From assembly GCA_026874595.1 (NCBI GenBank), contig CM049308.1:24640367-24704366 (forward strand): a DNA stretch of 64,000 nt, written 5' to 3'. Under the pieces are notes generated by a model. It was not told where the DNA came from, searched no databases, and saw only the letters and a list, made by a program, of their open reading frames with translations. Shown here piece after piece: positions 22,497 through 34,904 of the stretch (position 1 is its first letter; every line of letters starts with the position of its first letter). The translations under genes and the position numbers were made by a program. The stretch comes from Sipunculus nudus. Its lineage: Eukaryota; Annelida; Sipuncula; Golfingiida; Sipunculidae.

Positions 22497-25400
22497 TCAC
22501 GGCTGTGTACACTCCTCTGGGGCCGTTGCGTTTTGATAACAGCAAAACTCGCCTTCAGGGCACCCATTGTCACCTGGGTTCGGGCAAGCTGAATGTGGAT
22601 GACAAGCCGGACCTTCTGGTGTCTGACACGCACCCCCCATATCTGGTCCGCATGAATCCTGTGAGAGGCTCACTGCAATTATACACATGAATTCTGTGAG
22701 AGGCTGACTGCAATTATACGCATGAATCCTGTGAGAGACTCACTGCTATTATAAAGAAGAATTCTGTGAGAGGCTGACTGCAGATATACACATAAATTCT
22801 ATAAGAGGCTGACTGCAATGATACACAAGAATTCTGTGAGAGGCTGACTGCAATTATACACAAGAATTATGTGAAATATGACTGCGATGATACACAAGAA
22901 TTCTGTAAGAGGCTGACTGCATTTATGTGCATGAATTCTGTGTGAAGCTAACTGTAATTACACGCATGAATTCCATGGGAAGCTCACTGCAATTATACAC
23001 AATAATTCTGTGATTGGTTATCTTGAATTATACGCATGAATTCTGTGAGAGGGCCATTACAAGTTTACGAATGATTCTGGGAGATGTTCCTACAAGTACA
23101 CTTGTGAATTCTAAGCAAATTCTAATTAAGTTTAATTACTCATCATTACTTTACATTTTTGTTTATTATATTGTTTCTACATCATTGTAATGAACCATCG
23201 AACAAATAGACAATTTAGGAAAATTTGGATACGATATAGTAGTTAAAGGGTCTGCTAGCTCTCAATGGATTCTTCAATGATACTTCATGTTGTTGAGCCT
23301 GCGCCCATTGTTTATTAAATATCCCCATCAACTGTTTTTTTTTTCTAAAATTGAAACATCTTCAAAAATCAATTTTATAACTACAATCACAAAATCAACC
23401 ATGTCCGTTAAATTTTGTAAGGCCTGGTGAAATGGTCCCTTAGATGAATGGTAAATATTTTGCACCATATCTGCAAAGACGTAAAATAATAAAATATCTT
23501 GATCAGCAAAATTCATAGTCCTGTGGAAGCATCATTTAAAAGAAAATCCATTAAATTTAGTGTTAATCCATTCTGCTTGCTCCAAGGAATCCATGCATAT
23601 GGTTAAATGTTAGGTTTAACTTACATCTTATTTAAGGAACAGAATTATTTAAAATTATGACAATCAGTCTACATCTTAAAACATATTAGACCCACTCGTT
23701 GCATGCAGTCAAAGTATATTTACAAATAAATGAATGCCCCTTTTAACAATCTGATCTTATTGATTACATGAATTCTGAACTTAGGAAACTGATTCAGTGG
23801 CTGAATGCAAATAAATTAACACCAAATACTAAGAAAATTCATTTCATATTTTTCAACCTTAACAAAGGAAGAATGTTAATAAGAGTATTGTGATGAATGT
23901 TGACAATATCTCAAGAGTAGATTCTACAAAGTTTTTCGGGGGTAATAACAGATTTACAATTGAATTGGTCCAAGTGGTCCATAAAGACTAGAATTTCTAA
24001 AGGTATTAGAATTAAAGGAAAAGCAATAAAGATGTTACAAGTGTCTGCTCTTATTAAACTTTATTATTCTTTTATCTATCCATATTTATCCTATTGTATT
24101 GATGTGTGGGGTTCTGCAGGGTTGTCTGCACTACTACCACTATTAAGGCTGCAGAAGAGAGCTATATACAAATGATCACCTCATCTCCATATAATTCACA
24201 TACACATGATCCGTTTATTTCCCTTAGGTTACTAACTCTAAAAAATATCTAAAATTATGGTGTTGGTTTATTTTTGTATAAGGTTAATTATGAAATGTTA
24301 CCTTTAATTTTATCTGAATTATTTTGCAAAAACTTAGATGTACATTATTACAAAACAAGAAGAATGCATTCTTTTGTATGTGTCAGTATGTAAAACTGCA
24401 GCCTACAGTAAAACTTTACATTTTAAAGGGGTTCAATATTTGGAACAATATTATTGAATATATTTACCCTTGTTGTACAATATCTACATTTAAACGTCGT
24501 TTGAAAGAATATTTTTCCTCCACTTAAGACTCATATTATAACCTTCTATATTTAATGTTAATACTGAGAAGATACATACTCTATGAGTCAGTCCTCTTCG
24601 TCACATATTATATGTGAATGAACTGTTTCATGTATAATGTATATATTCTTGTAGCAATAAAAAGAATGAATTGAATTGAATTGAATCACGGTCACAGGTC
24701 ACATGCAAAACAGCCTCAAATCACAGCTGCTGATTGGATTATGTCATGTAAACACTCTAAAAATATAACAAGCCAAATCAAACATGGCTACTCATGCAGG
24801 GACATTTCTGAACATTTAGGTCGTTCTTAAGAGTCGAAAAACTTGAGATTTAATGTAAAATTCGCTATTGCAACAGTAGGTCGTCTCTTCCAAATGCAGC
24901 TTTCTAGGATTTAAAAAAATAACCCTTTGATCAAATTATCTCCAACTGAACTGGTGGACACAGGTTGGCGGAATGGAGAATACAGTGAATGACTTGGACC
25001 CACAGACAATATCAAACTGACCCAGCATGATGAACTTGCTTTAGAATTGACCTAACCAAGAACTCTCTGGGACCTTGATCGCATATTAAATCAATGAATA
25101 ATCATGAGAAAAGACATTGAGAGCAACCAATCAAGTTATTTATATAGCTTTGGCAATGTTAAAAGGTCAATCACCTGGCAAGCACAAAATTTGCATAGAT
25201 TGGACGACTCTCCGAAACAGAACAGGTGTATAGTACAGAGGAGACAGTGCAGAATGTTCTAGGCAAAGACAGGAGCTATTCCGGCTACTACAGACAGAAT
25301 AATAATGTCTTACCTTGCACTGAATTCGTATAACACAAAGTATCAAAAATATGGGAAACGCTTCATAATGATCGTGATACATATATTCGTCACAGAGATA

Positions 25401-26426
25401 ATTATAGCAATTCCAGGTGATGACGTCATTCAATGCGACGTAACACGCGACCGACCTTTCTGACGTCACAATTATCTTAAAACGGTTGTCGCAATCATGC
25501 ATAGACACAGATAGCCTCCTGTGTAGGAGCGTTTTGGGGGCTCATCAGCATAATTAGTTCGAATGGGCGGAGTTTAAGGATTATGGTGGTTAGGTCAATG
25601 GTTGTATAATCAATTATAATAATTGATATATTGTAATATTCAATTGAAATTGTATATATAACGCAGTATGCAAAAGTAAAATGTGTTCAAGCGAAATAAT
25701 TACTTCTATATTGCAGTTTATACTGAAGTTAAAGGCAATGCAGATACGGATGAAATTGTTAGTATACTGTGATATATCAAACGCAGACTCTTAGTGAATG
25801 AATCAGTCACAGAACATTTCTTAATAAATATAACAAAGATTAGGATAGACTGACCCCGTTGGCAAGCTAGAAGTGAGGCTCTACGGACAAAACCTAGGAC
25901 TGGCTAAGCCTATTGTCATCTAAGGTAAACACAAGGTTGTGGATACGCGGCCCGTTCTTACCGCCGTCTGCGCTAAGACTCTTAGCCAAAGTCTTTAATT
26001 ACCACTAGGATGCGCTCTCTCGACCCAGGAGTGAATGGATAGTGGTCATGGGCGGCAGGCAAATGTGGAAAGAATTACCCTTTGGTGCCTATTATGGCTG
26101 CTTGTGATTGATTTGATGATGGGGGCGGGGATGGGGGCAAGAACACAAAATGTTAAGTCGGAGATGAGACTGTCATCGCCGATCATATCAGACTTTAATG
26201 TAACCGTCATTCAGGCTAGTATTTGAGCCAGTACAGAACTCTCGCACTCACTTCTGTCTTTAGAAGCAAATAGGATTACGTTTTAGTTTCATATATTTAT
26301 TGGCCTTAAAGATCTAGATGTCCAAACCTTCAACTCAATCATTAATTTTTTTTATTGAAATAACTTTGAAAGAAATGATGCACACGTACCGGCAAGCAGC
26401 GCAGCAAGGACGATGACGAACTTCAT
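22497..26426 (-). CDS. Gene B: secreted 8-cysteine peptide, 70-aa precursor
   Basis: Exon 1 is 26390-26426 (ATG at 26426; donor G/GTACGT). Exon 2 is 22497-22672 (acceptor TATAATTGCAG; TGA at 22499-22497). The intron is 3.7 kb, phase 1. The predicted precursor, signal peptide MKFVIVLAALLAVSLS plus a 54-residue mature part starting QDSCGPDMGG, is identical to gene C. The mature part has no Lys or Arg and eight Asp/Glu, so it is strongly acidic. The Cys pattern, CPNPGDNGC and CCYQNAT are as in A. Antisense to the gene, the intron carries a 5'-truncated LINE. Upstream of exon 2 is the longest 35-bp acceptor array of the cluster. Function unknown; an extracellular role is inferred. Confidence 0.85.
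22655..23105 (-). repeat. 35-bp acceptor minisatellite, gene B (about 12-13 units)
   Basis: Units of 35 bp, plus-strand form AATTCTGTGAGAGGCTGACT then GCAATTATACGCATG, run from the start of exon 2 into the intron. In gene sense most units contain TATAATTGCAG-like acceptors. Confidence 0.85.
23380..23470 (-). other. Conserved intronic pseudo-exon, gene B copy
   Basis: Acceptor CGTCTTTGCAG (minus strand) then an open stretch DMVQNIYHSSKG-like when joined in phase to exon 1. About 27 bases (GLIPRKY part) present in A, C and D are missing, between two copies of TATGTGACTG, consistent with slippage or recombination between direct repeats. Confidence 0.45.
23716..24690 (+). pseudogene. 5'-truncated LINE, RT C-terminal end
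   Basis: Plus-strand reading shows the RT thumb (WLNANKLTPNTKKIHF), then ISKGIRIKGKAIKML and LIKLYYSFIYPYLSYCIDVW, then RLQKRA, typical of CR1/L2-like non-LTR RT C-termini. The element ends in a (GAATT)n-like tail near 24668-24690. It is antisense to gene B. The same insertion lies in the introns of C and D; gene A has the empty site. Confidence 0.75.
25421..25468. promoter_or_regulatory. CRE-like cluster in intron 1 of gene B
   Basis: TGACGTCA at 25421-25428 and 25461-25468, spacing as in gene A. Confidence 0.5.
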
Positions 26427-26507
26427 GATGAAGAATCTCTTCTTGTTGTCTTCGGACTACAAAGTTTTAAAACAAGTTTTGGAATGCCCTGCTCAGCCGT
26501 CCCCCTT

Positions 26508-26672
26508 GTATATATAGCAAATTCCACCCTGGGAAAACAACAGGTCTCTTCGAGAAAAAAACATATGGTGGCCACATCAATGCCAACATTATCTTAAAAT
26601 AGAATGGCAAAAAAAAATTTTTTACCCTCCTGTTCTTTTGATATAAAATGGTAACAAGGTGTGGGAACTTCC
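26508..26672 (-). promoter_or_regulatory. Gene B promoter: TATA box and kappa-B site
   Basis: TATATATAC in gene sense at about 26517-26508, about 85 bases before the ATG. A perfect kappa-B decamer GGGAACTTCC (plus strand) lies at 26663-26672. The intervening CCTGTTGTTTTCCCAGGGTG block is shared with A, C and D. Confidence 0.65.
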
Positions 26673-26811
26673 AAAGAATGCGTTCTTCGGGACACTCAGC
26701 ATAAGGGCTATATATAAAATATCTATTTATGTCAAATGCTATTAGTAAGGGCCTCTGAATAAATTCTTAATTGATGCCGTGCGATCCCTGTCAATAATTT
26801 AGACATAAGTT

Positions 26812-26990
26812 GTACCCAGGTTCCTTCATGCTAAGTAACTGTACATTTGTAAAAATCATGGATGACCTCCCGGAATCCGGATCATGTGCCGGATCAACAC
26901 CCTGGAAACTACATGAGAATCCATTCATGATTACATGAGTTATGTTGTAAATAAGCCGCAAATACACGAACCGGGATGAAAGCATCCGCT
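26812..26990. mobile_element. Partial copy of the 17-bp-TIR MITE family
   Basis: Shares CAGGTTCCTTCATGC, AAGTAACTGTACATTTGT and ATGAC-TCC-GGAATCCG blocks with the interior of 15995-16340. Ends not preserved. Confidence 0.5.
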
Positions 26991-27227
26991 CATGGCGAAG
27001 GCAAAATTTGTAAAACCTCAACATCCAGACTTTTTATCAAATGTGCAAGAGAGGGATTACCCTTTATAATCTCTCAGTGAACTTTCCATATCAAATGTTG
27101 TTACGGGGTGACATAAAAGAGGACCGAACTGTCTCGCTAGTGAAGCTTGCTTTGCTGTCGCCGGACTTGTGCGCCACCGACCTGGGTTCAAAACCGTGAT
27201 CGGCCCAGGATTTTCTTGATCGGTAGG

Positions 27228-27400
27228 GGTGGTCGTCATAGAGGGGTGGTCGTCAAGTGATGGTCGTCATAGCTTGGTGGTCGTCATAGAGGGATGGTTG
27301 TCATAGTGGGGTGATCGTCATGTGATGGTCGTCATAGCATGGTGGTCGTCATAGCGGGTGGATGTCATGTTATGGTCGTCATAGCGGGTAGCGCCAGATC
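27228..27400. repeat. 17-bp minisatellite
   Basis: Repeated GGTGGTCGTCATAGCGG-like units. Confidence 0.85.
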
Positions 27401-27779
27401 GGCCCTTTGACATTATGGCCAAATCACTGGCCTGCCAGAGTACCTGTACATCTGACCCTGAGGATCGCATCATAAGGCCCCAATGAGGATGCAAATATTT
27501 TCGTCATTTTTGACAACGCCTCATTGCTTACAAGTATCTTGTTACTTTAAATAAACCCACTAGACCTTTTAATAAGTTTCTTATCCCTCCAACGACACCT
27601 ACCATGTTTGTGTAATATTCCGAAATATCCCAATATATTCGTATATTGTTCTGCATGTATGGGAGATTTCCGCCAGCGGTCTGCCCGCTGACTGTATATG
27701 GAGATAAGGTATTAAGCGTGGCGGCCCTCAATTGGGCTTGTGTCACGACACAGTAGGAGGGCCCTGAGTCGTGTTTGTC

Positions 27780-28000
27780 ACGGCTACATAGCGGGCTGGT
27801 CGTCATACCGGGTTGGTCGTCTTGTGATGGTCGTCATAACGGGGTGGTCGTCATAGCGGGGTAGTCGTCATAGCAGGGTTGTCATAGCGTGGTAGTCGTA
27901 CTGCGGGTTGGTCGTCATGGCGGGGTGGTCGTCATGTGATGGTTCGTCATAGCTGGGGGGTCGAAAAACGGGGCTGTCGTCGTAGCCGGATTGTCAGAAG
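27780..28000. repeat. 17-bp minisatellite, second block
   Basis: Same unit as 27228-27400, separated by a non-repeated spacer. Confidence 0.85.
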
Positions 28001-28191
28001 GTTTATTTATCAAGATTTGCGTTAGATTTGTCCGGGACCGAAAAGTGATATTTTGGAAAAGGGAGGGCATCACGCGGGATTTTATTATATTTAGAAACTC
28101 CTCGATCAGTGAATTTCAGATAACTGATGAATTTTTACTGGATTCTCTCTAAGTCTCAAGCAAAAACTTTCAAGGTCTGGTAGTACCTGTT

Positions 28192-29091
28192 CAGGTTTGG
28201 GTTTAAATGCAACTTTTAAAATTCAAATTTAAATGCTTCAATTTAATCAAATGCATTTGGAAATGCACTTATTACTGCATTTGCATTTGAACTCTATTTA
28301 GTTACATAAAAAATACAAATGCAGTCAGCTTTACTAAACTGTTATTCATATATTCACAGCATAGTGAATACTCATTAATGACTTACAAAATAGAAACAAG
28401 AGTTTTTGTTTAATTTGCCTTGCACATGTGTTAATAGTTATTAATATTGTTTCAAGATATTTAATGGATTGTTGAAATTATGATCCAATATATTAGCCCA
28501 CAAGGATGTGTATATACACATAACAGCATCAGTGACTATTTATACCAGGTGTACATTAGAATTGATGTAAATCAGCATCTCTAATTGGCTATCTTTTTAT
28601 TATCATATTAAAAAATGGTTTCAGGTAGATAAGTAATATAAACATCAGCTAAAAATTGTGTAATAGACTTTTAAAAATTATGCATTACCACGTTACACCT
28701 TCAAGAAAGATCTTTCCTCATCAATATATACAGTGAGCATGTATCCCGCATGATTGCTAGTCTTGGTCATCCACAATGACCTGTAGAAACTGCTCATGTC
28801 ATTTGTAGTCGTCACAGAACTCCTTAAATATCAACTTAACCGTAAGTCCTTTTTTTCAATATCAGTTGAACCGTAAAGCCTTTTTCAATATCAGTTGAAC
28901 TGTAAAGCCTTTTTTTTTCAATATCAGTTGAACCGTAAAGCCCTTTTTTATTGATACATGAGAAAATTTAATGAATTGCATTTGCATTTGAAAATCAAAT
29001 GTTCCTCACTTTGCATTTCAATGCAAATGTAAAGCTACTGTTAGCTCTGTATTCAAATGCTACATTTTCAAATGCAAATTCTAAAACCCTG
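28192..29091. mobile_element. hAT-like non-autonomous element, copy 1
   Basis: The 900-bp element begins CAGGTTTGGG and ends with the inverse of CAGGGTTTTAG. Flanks TACCTGTT (28184-28191) and TTCCTGTT (29092-29099) agree at 7 of 8 bases, as for an 8-bp hAT target duplication. Both ends are rich in AAATGCAAATG-type octamer motifs, and a ~31-bp unit (AATATCAGTTGAACCGTAAA) is tandemly repeated near 28850-28950. No transposase ORF. Confidence 0.6.
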
Positions 29092-29099
29092 TTCCTGTT

Positions 29100-29335
29100 A
29101 TGATTATCGAACGTCGCATAAATGGGTGGATGGACATAATATTATGGAAGCCTCTAATTCGCACTCGTTTGTGAGAGAAACGCGGCTGTGGAGCACAGCC
29201 CTTCCATTAGCCCGACAAAGCTCACCTTGGGAAGGGACCGACCGTGGGAAATCCCAGTGTTTCTCATTCGGAGCAACTCGTGACTTCCCGGCTTTAAGTC
29301 CTGTGGTCTTCTTTTTACCACAGAAGCCGGTTATT
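29100..29335 (-). mobile_element. tRNA-derived SINE, inverted diverged copy
   Basis: In reverse it matches the SINE at 29774-30150 from the CACAGAAGCCGGTTAT end through CCCGGCTTT to CACTCGTTTGTGAG. It is older than that copy, judging by divergence, and present in both copies of the large duplication. Confidence 0.65.
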
Positions 29336-29773
29336 CAATTACATTTAATAGACAGGGCCATTTTTCCAAAAATCTTAACCCTAAAGAAAGTTATACTGTG
29401 GACGGAATGATTTAAAGATATGCTTTTTAAAACATAAAAAGCTAAAATAAGTAAAATTTTACCCTAAAATTTACATATATTTGCATACAGCATGTGAAAG
29501 GTAAATTAAAATCATGTCTGGCAAACATGTATGAGTCTATTTACACTGTCATAGTTTCTAATACATTAAGAGATCTTTTCAACCTTTGGGGTCCCTGTAC
29601 CGGTGTTATATAAATGTTATAGAGGCGCTAAGTTCTCTGATTCAATAGACTCTTTAACAACGGTTTTGAAAAATAAGTTATATTATTACAAAAAAAAAAC
29701 AAAATAATGATGATAATAATAATAATAATAATAACAAAATAATAATAATAATAACAAAATAATATTAATGATA

Positions 29774-30150
29774 ACCGGCTTCTGTGGCTCAGGGGTAGAG
29801 CGCTGGACTCAAAGCCGGGAGATCGTGAATTCGAACCTCAGCCGAGGCGGTGAGGTTTTTCACGGTCGGCCCCCGCCCAGGGTGAGCGCTCTGCAGGCTT
29901 AATGGGAAGGTCGTGCCCAACGGGAGTGTTTCACTCACAAACGAGTGCGCCTTTCGGGGGTCCTCGGTGGTATGATTACCAACCCAGGGCCCGCAGGTGC
30001 AGTAGTCACCGGGCCTGGTCAACGCCAGGATATCAAATGAGAGGAAGCGTGTGAATACTGCCTTGTCACGTAGTCCGAAACCGGAATGGAAATCTGCAGA
30101 TGTACATATAATTAGTTAAGCTATCATTAAACCAAAATGGAGGCGGTTTC
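29774..30150 (+). mobile_element. tRNA-derived SINE
   Basis: The tRNA-like head has an A box (TGGCTCAGGGGTAGAGCG) and a B-box-like AATTCGAACC about 40 bases on, followed by a non-tRNA body. It sits in an (AAT)n tract and is absent from duplication copy 2, so it inserted after the duplication. It is not a functional tRNA gene: the anticodon arm and 3' half do not fold as a complete tRNA. Confidence 0.7.
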
Positions 30151-30589
30151 CTCCAACAACAACAAAAAATCCGATTATTATAATAATAATTTATGGAATA
30201 TCATGCCTTTATGAAGCCTCAGTTGTTTATCAGAAAAGTCCGCTATCTATCATATTTATTAATCATATAATAATGTAGTATCATGGAAAGAAAGCAATGC
30301 CAAGAGGCGGGACAACTAATATTAAACAAGCATTTTAAGAAGTATATTGTTTATAATGTAAAAATGTAATACAATTTTGCTGCAAATTTATATATTTACA
30401 GATTATTTGTATAATTATAGATATATATCCGGCCAAACCCATGAGAAAACTACATTTGCTTATCAGAACTGATCCTACGACCCACTGAGCTATATGGCAT
30501 GATTCTGTATGATAACACACTATTTTTACTCGCTTTTGCTCCTACATTCTATATTCAGATATTATCTGCTGTAATATCTGATCTTTATT

Positions 30590-30895
30590 TCGGAAGGCTA
30601 ACAGAAGAAGGCAAGAAAAAATAACAAGCAATTAAGTCTCAGTGTGGTCTCTGTGCGTTTATTTACAGGTCCTCTCATTAATTCCTATTTGTACACTGGA
30701 ATGACGTAATCCGAAGTTCTAAGGTTATCCCCTAGTTTCATTCATGTCCAACAGGGCTATGCTCATAGTGAATCATTCACTCTGCTTATTTTTACATTAA
30801 TTATAACCAATAAAATTGATAAACCGATTGGTAATCCACCTCTAATTTCATCAGACTTTGCGTTTTAATATCAATTTTTAAATATGAAAAAATGC
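30590..30895 (-). repeat. Dispersed repeat R1
   Basis: Matches 35440-35770 directly and 47970-48500 and 52395-52915 in reverse. Shared landmarks are GTGGTCTCTG, GGTCCTCTC, TTTGTACACTGGAATGA and AACCAATAAAATTGATA. Confidence 0.75.
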
Positions 30896-31789
30896 AAGAT
30901 TACAATTTAAGTGCATTATTCAAACCATATTGGTGATTTTCGACGTACACAAAAACGGAGTACCATACGTTATCTAGTGCATCCAGGGGAGGGTGAGTTG
31001 GAAATATTTCATATCGTCAACCTCAGTACGGCAGAACCCCGCAAACACGACCACCTGCTACCAAAATGGTGGTGTTATAACAGATTTATCACTGGTCGCG
31101 TCAGCGGGATGGTCAAACTGCATTGTCAACATCTCAAACTGGCGAAAAAATGAGTATCTCAACCAATAATATTCAATGTTTCTAGTAATTTACGTTTATT
31201 TTAAACATCGGCATTTAGTTCTTACTTTTGGTTTAACAACGACAATCCATTACAACGTCAAACATGAATTTTCAGAAACAAATACAATGCATGTTGCATG
31301 AAAAGCGATTCGATTATGTATTCAGCTTTGGTTGGTTCCGAGGCAGAGTACTGATTTTCGGGGCTCTGTGTGCGGATTGTATCCTTCAGTCAGGTAAAAG
31401 TGTAAGGCGGTATTACTGGAATAAAGTTCATATGTTGAATTTTCGAAGTTTTGCAAACATTTTCTTGATCGGTGAGGGTCAATGCCGAACTAGCCATCGT
31501 TATTCTGAATGATATACCGTCATACCTGTACTCTAAACTGCATAGTAAGCTATTACTCATTAGTCACAAGTGCGGTGTATGTGTATGTGTATGTGTGTGT
31601 GTGTGGGGGGGGTCCTAACACAATCAGCGAAACTCAGGAGGCGGTGAGCGTTGTGATTGTTCATTCGCACACGATGCAGAATCGGACTCACAAGAGTACG
31701 ACTGTGTTGGTTCAGGTTTGAGGGCTTCAGAATCTGCCACTCAGTAAGCACTGGAATTCTGAATACATCAGCTGTGTAAGTATAAATGT
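30896..31789. other. Spacer between the duplicated units
   Basis: About 890 bp with short unrecognised ORFs (30911-31153 and 31264-31512 on plus) and a (GT)n/G run near 31572-31612. No feature supported. Confidence 0.4.
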
Positions 31790-32854
31790 AGTGACGAGGG
31801 CAATGTAGGCAGAGGTCGTCATGTAGGCAGAGGTCGTCATAGCGGAATAGTCATAGCGGGATGTTCGTCATAGCGGAGTAGTCGTAGCGGGGTGGTCGTC
31901 GTAGCGGTGTGGTCATCATAGCGGGGTGGTCGTCATAGCTGGGTGGTCGTCATATGATGGTCGTCATAGCGTGGCGGTCATCAAAGCGGGATGGTCGTCA
32001 TAACGGGGTTGACGTCATGTGATGGTCGTCATAGCGGGTAGCGCCAAATCGGCCCTTTGACATTATGGCCAGATCACTGGTCTGCCAGAGTGCCTGTACA
32101 TCTGACTCTGAGGATCGCATCATAAGGCCCCATGAGGATGCAACGCCTCATTGCTTACAAGTATCGTGTCACTTCAAATAAACCCACTAGACCTTTTAAT
32201 AAGTATCTTATCCCTCCAACGACAACTACCATGTTTGTGAAATATTCCGTAATAACCCAATATATTCGTATATTGTTCTGCATGTATGGGAGATTTCTGC
32301 CAGCTGACTGTATACGGAGATAAGGTAATAAAGGGTGGCCAGGTCTTGCAGGGCCGTCTTCAATTTGGCTTGTGTCACGACACAGTTGGAGGGCCCTGAT
32401 TCGTGTTTATCACGGCTCCATAGCTGGGTGGTCGTCATAGCGGGTTGGTCGTCATGTGATGGTCGACATAGCGGGGTAGTCGTCATAGCGGGGTTGTCAT
32501 AGCGTGGTAGTCGTATTGCGGGGTGGTCATAATGGCGGGGTGGTCGTCATGTGATGATTCGTCATAGCGTGTAGGTCGTCATAGCGGAGTGGTCGTCATG
32601 TGGTGATCGTCATAGCAGTGGGATCGAAAAAGCGGGGCTGTCGTTGTAGCGGGATGGTCAGAAGGTTTATTTATCATGATTTGCGTTAGATTTGTCCGGG
32701 ACCGATAAGTGATATTTTGAAAGGGGCGGTCATCACGCGGGATTTTACTATATTTAGAAACTCCTCGATCAGTGAATTTCGGATAACTGATAAATTTTTA
32801 CCGGGTTCTGTCTAAGTCTCAAACAAAAACTTTCACGGTCTGGTAGTACCTGTT

Positions 32855-33765
32855 CTGGGTTGGGTTTAAATGCAACTTGGCGCATTCAAATTCAAATTTA
32901 AATGCTTCAGTTTAATCAAATGCATTTGGAAATGCACTTACCACTGGATTTACATTTGAACTCTATTGAGTTACATAAATAATACAAATGCAGTCAGCTT
33001 TTCTGAACTGTTATTGCTATATTCACAACATAGTGAATACTCATGAATGACTTGCAAAATAGAAACAAGAGCTTTTGTTTATTTGCCTTGAACATGTATT
33101 AATGGTGTATTAATATTGTTTCAAGATATTTAATGGATTGTTGAAATTATGATCCAATATATTAGCCCACAAGGATGTCTATATACACATAACAGCATCA
33201 GTGACAATTTACGCCAGGTGTCCATTAGAATTGGTGTAAATCAGCATCTCTAATTGGCTATCTTTTTATTATCATATTTAAAAAATGGTTTTAAGTAGAT
33301 TAGTAATATCAGCATCGACTAAAAATTGTGTAATAGACTTTTAAAAATTATGCATTACCACGTTACACCTTCAAGAAAGATCTTTCCTCATCAATATATA
33401 CAGTGAGCATGTATCCCGCATGATTGCTAGTCTTGGTCATCCACAATGACCTGTAGAAACTGCTCTTGTCATTTGTAGTGACCACAGAACTCCTTAAATA
33501 TCAACTTAACCGTAAGTCCTTTTTTTCAATATCAGTTGAACCGTAAAGCCTTTTTTCAATATCAGTTGAACTGTAAAACCTTTTTTAAATATAAGTTTAA
33601 CCGTAAAGCCCTTTTTTATTGATACATGAGAGAATTTTATGAATTGCATTTGCATTTGAAAATCAAATGTTCCTCACTCTGCATTTCAATGCAAATGTAA
33701 AGCTACTGTTAGCTCTGTATTCAAATGCAAATGCTACATTTTCAAATGCAAATGCTAAAGCCCTG
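32855..33765. mobile_element. hAT-like non-autonomous element, copy 2
   Basis: Duplicate of 28192-29091; begins CTGGGTTGGG (first bases changed) and ends GCCCTG followed by TTCCTGTT. Confidence 0.55.
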
Positions 33766-33771
33766 TTCCTG

Positions 33772-34480
33772 TTATGATTATCAAACGTCGAATAAATGGG
33801 TGGATGGAAATATTATCATGGGAGCCTGTAATTCGCACTCGTTTGTGAGAGAAACGCGGCTGTGGAGCACAGTCTTTCCATTAGCCCGACAAAGCTCACC
33901 TTTGGAGGGGACCGACCGAGGGAAACCCCAGTGTTTCTCATTTGGAGGAACTCATGATCTCCCGGCTATAAAGGTACCCATTCACCTACCTTTTGAATAA
34001 AAAAATTTATGTTATTTCTGGCTTCCTCTCTGTATATTTTAATGATCCAAGGGCAATTATGGTCATGAAAAGTTTTTATAAGGCCTCTGTGTAGTATGTA
34101 TGAACTTGTTTATCAACAACATGTTTGTAAACACAGCAATGTTGACAAACTGTAAAACATGTAACCTAAGGTGGTAGGTTGCATATATGCGGAGGTAGAA
34201 AGATCACTTGTTGCAAAACATTATTTGCAAAGTTCTGGCATATCTGACTTGCCGCTAGAAGCCCTTGTTCAATTTGTTTTGATTATTTTCTCGGGGCCCC
34301 CACATATTATAAACACATTGATATAAACAAAACAGGCAGCCTGTGTGAGATGATATCGACATTTTCTGGCCTATTTTTATAAAAGCTCCAAGGGATTACC
34401 TTTAGTTTATAAAAGTCAGATTGGTGATTGGGCCCCTTAAAGTCCTGTGGTCTACTCTTTACCACAATAGCCGGTTATTC
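33772..34480 (-). mobile_element. tRNA-derived SINE interrupted by a MITE
   Basis: Same inverted SINE as 29100-29335. The sequence breaks at CCCGGCTA (33968) and resumes at AGTCCTGTGGTC (34441); copy 1 shows the uninterrupted CGGCTTTAAGTCC. Confidence 0.7.
33972..34436. mobile_element. MITE inserted at TTAA inside the SINE
   Basis: Ends AGGTACCCATTCACC and inverted GGGGCCCAATCACC. The right flank is TTAA (34437-34440), the left flank ATAA; the empty site in copy 1 reads TTTAAG. Related to 13826-14329. Confidence 0.75.
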
Positions 34481-34873
34481 AATTACATTTAATAGACAGG
34501 ACCATTTTTCCAAAAATCTTAACCCTTAAGAAATTTATACTGTGGACGGAATGATTTAAAGATATGCTTTTAAAACATAAAAAGCTAAAATAAGTAAAAT
34601 TTTACCCTAAATTTTACATATATTTGCATACAGCATGTGAAAGGTAAATTAAAATCATGTCTGGCAAACATGTATGAGTCTATTCACAATGACATAGTTT
34701 CTAATACATTAAGAGATCTTTTAAACCTTTGGGGTCCCTGTACCGGTGTTATATAAATGTTAAAGAGGCGCTAAGTTCTCTGATTAAATAGACTCTTTAA
34801 CAACGGTACTGAAAAAGAAGTCAAATTATTCTAATTTATTTAACAACATATTTATAATAACAATAATTATAAT

Positions 34874-34904
<31 letters not shown>

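Larger units (their letters stand above)
27228..30900. repeat. Large direct duplication, copy 1
   Basis: Matches 31790-35770 in the same orientation over nearly the whole length, with about 4.6-4.8 kb offset. Order: minisatellite, 390-bp spacer, minisatellite, hAT-like element, SINE, AT-rich spacer, R1 repeat. This copy has an extra SINE (29774-30150); copy 2 has an extra MITE. No host gene recognised. Confidence 0.85.

Noticed and set aside
22454-22690. Plus-strand ORF opposite gene B exon 2 (and 53604-53798 opposite gene C)
   Set aside because: Antisense shadows of the Cys exon without signal, motif or splice support.
29774-29850. Functional tRNA gene
   Set aside because: It has A and B boxes but continues into a SINE body shared with inverted copies; the tRNA fold is incomplete.
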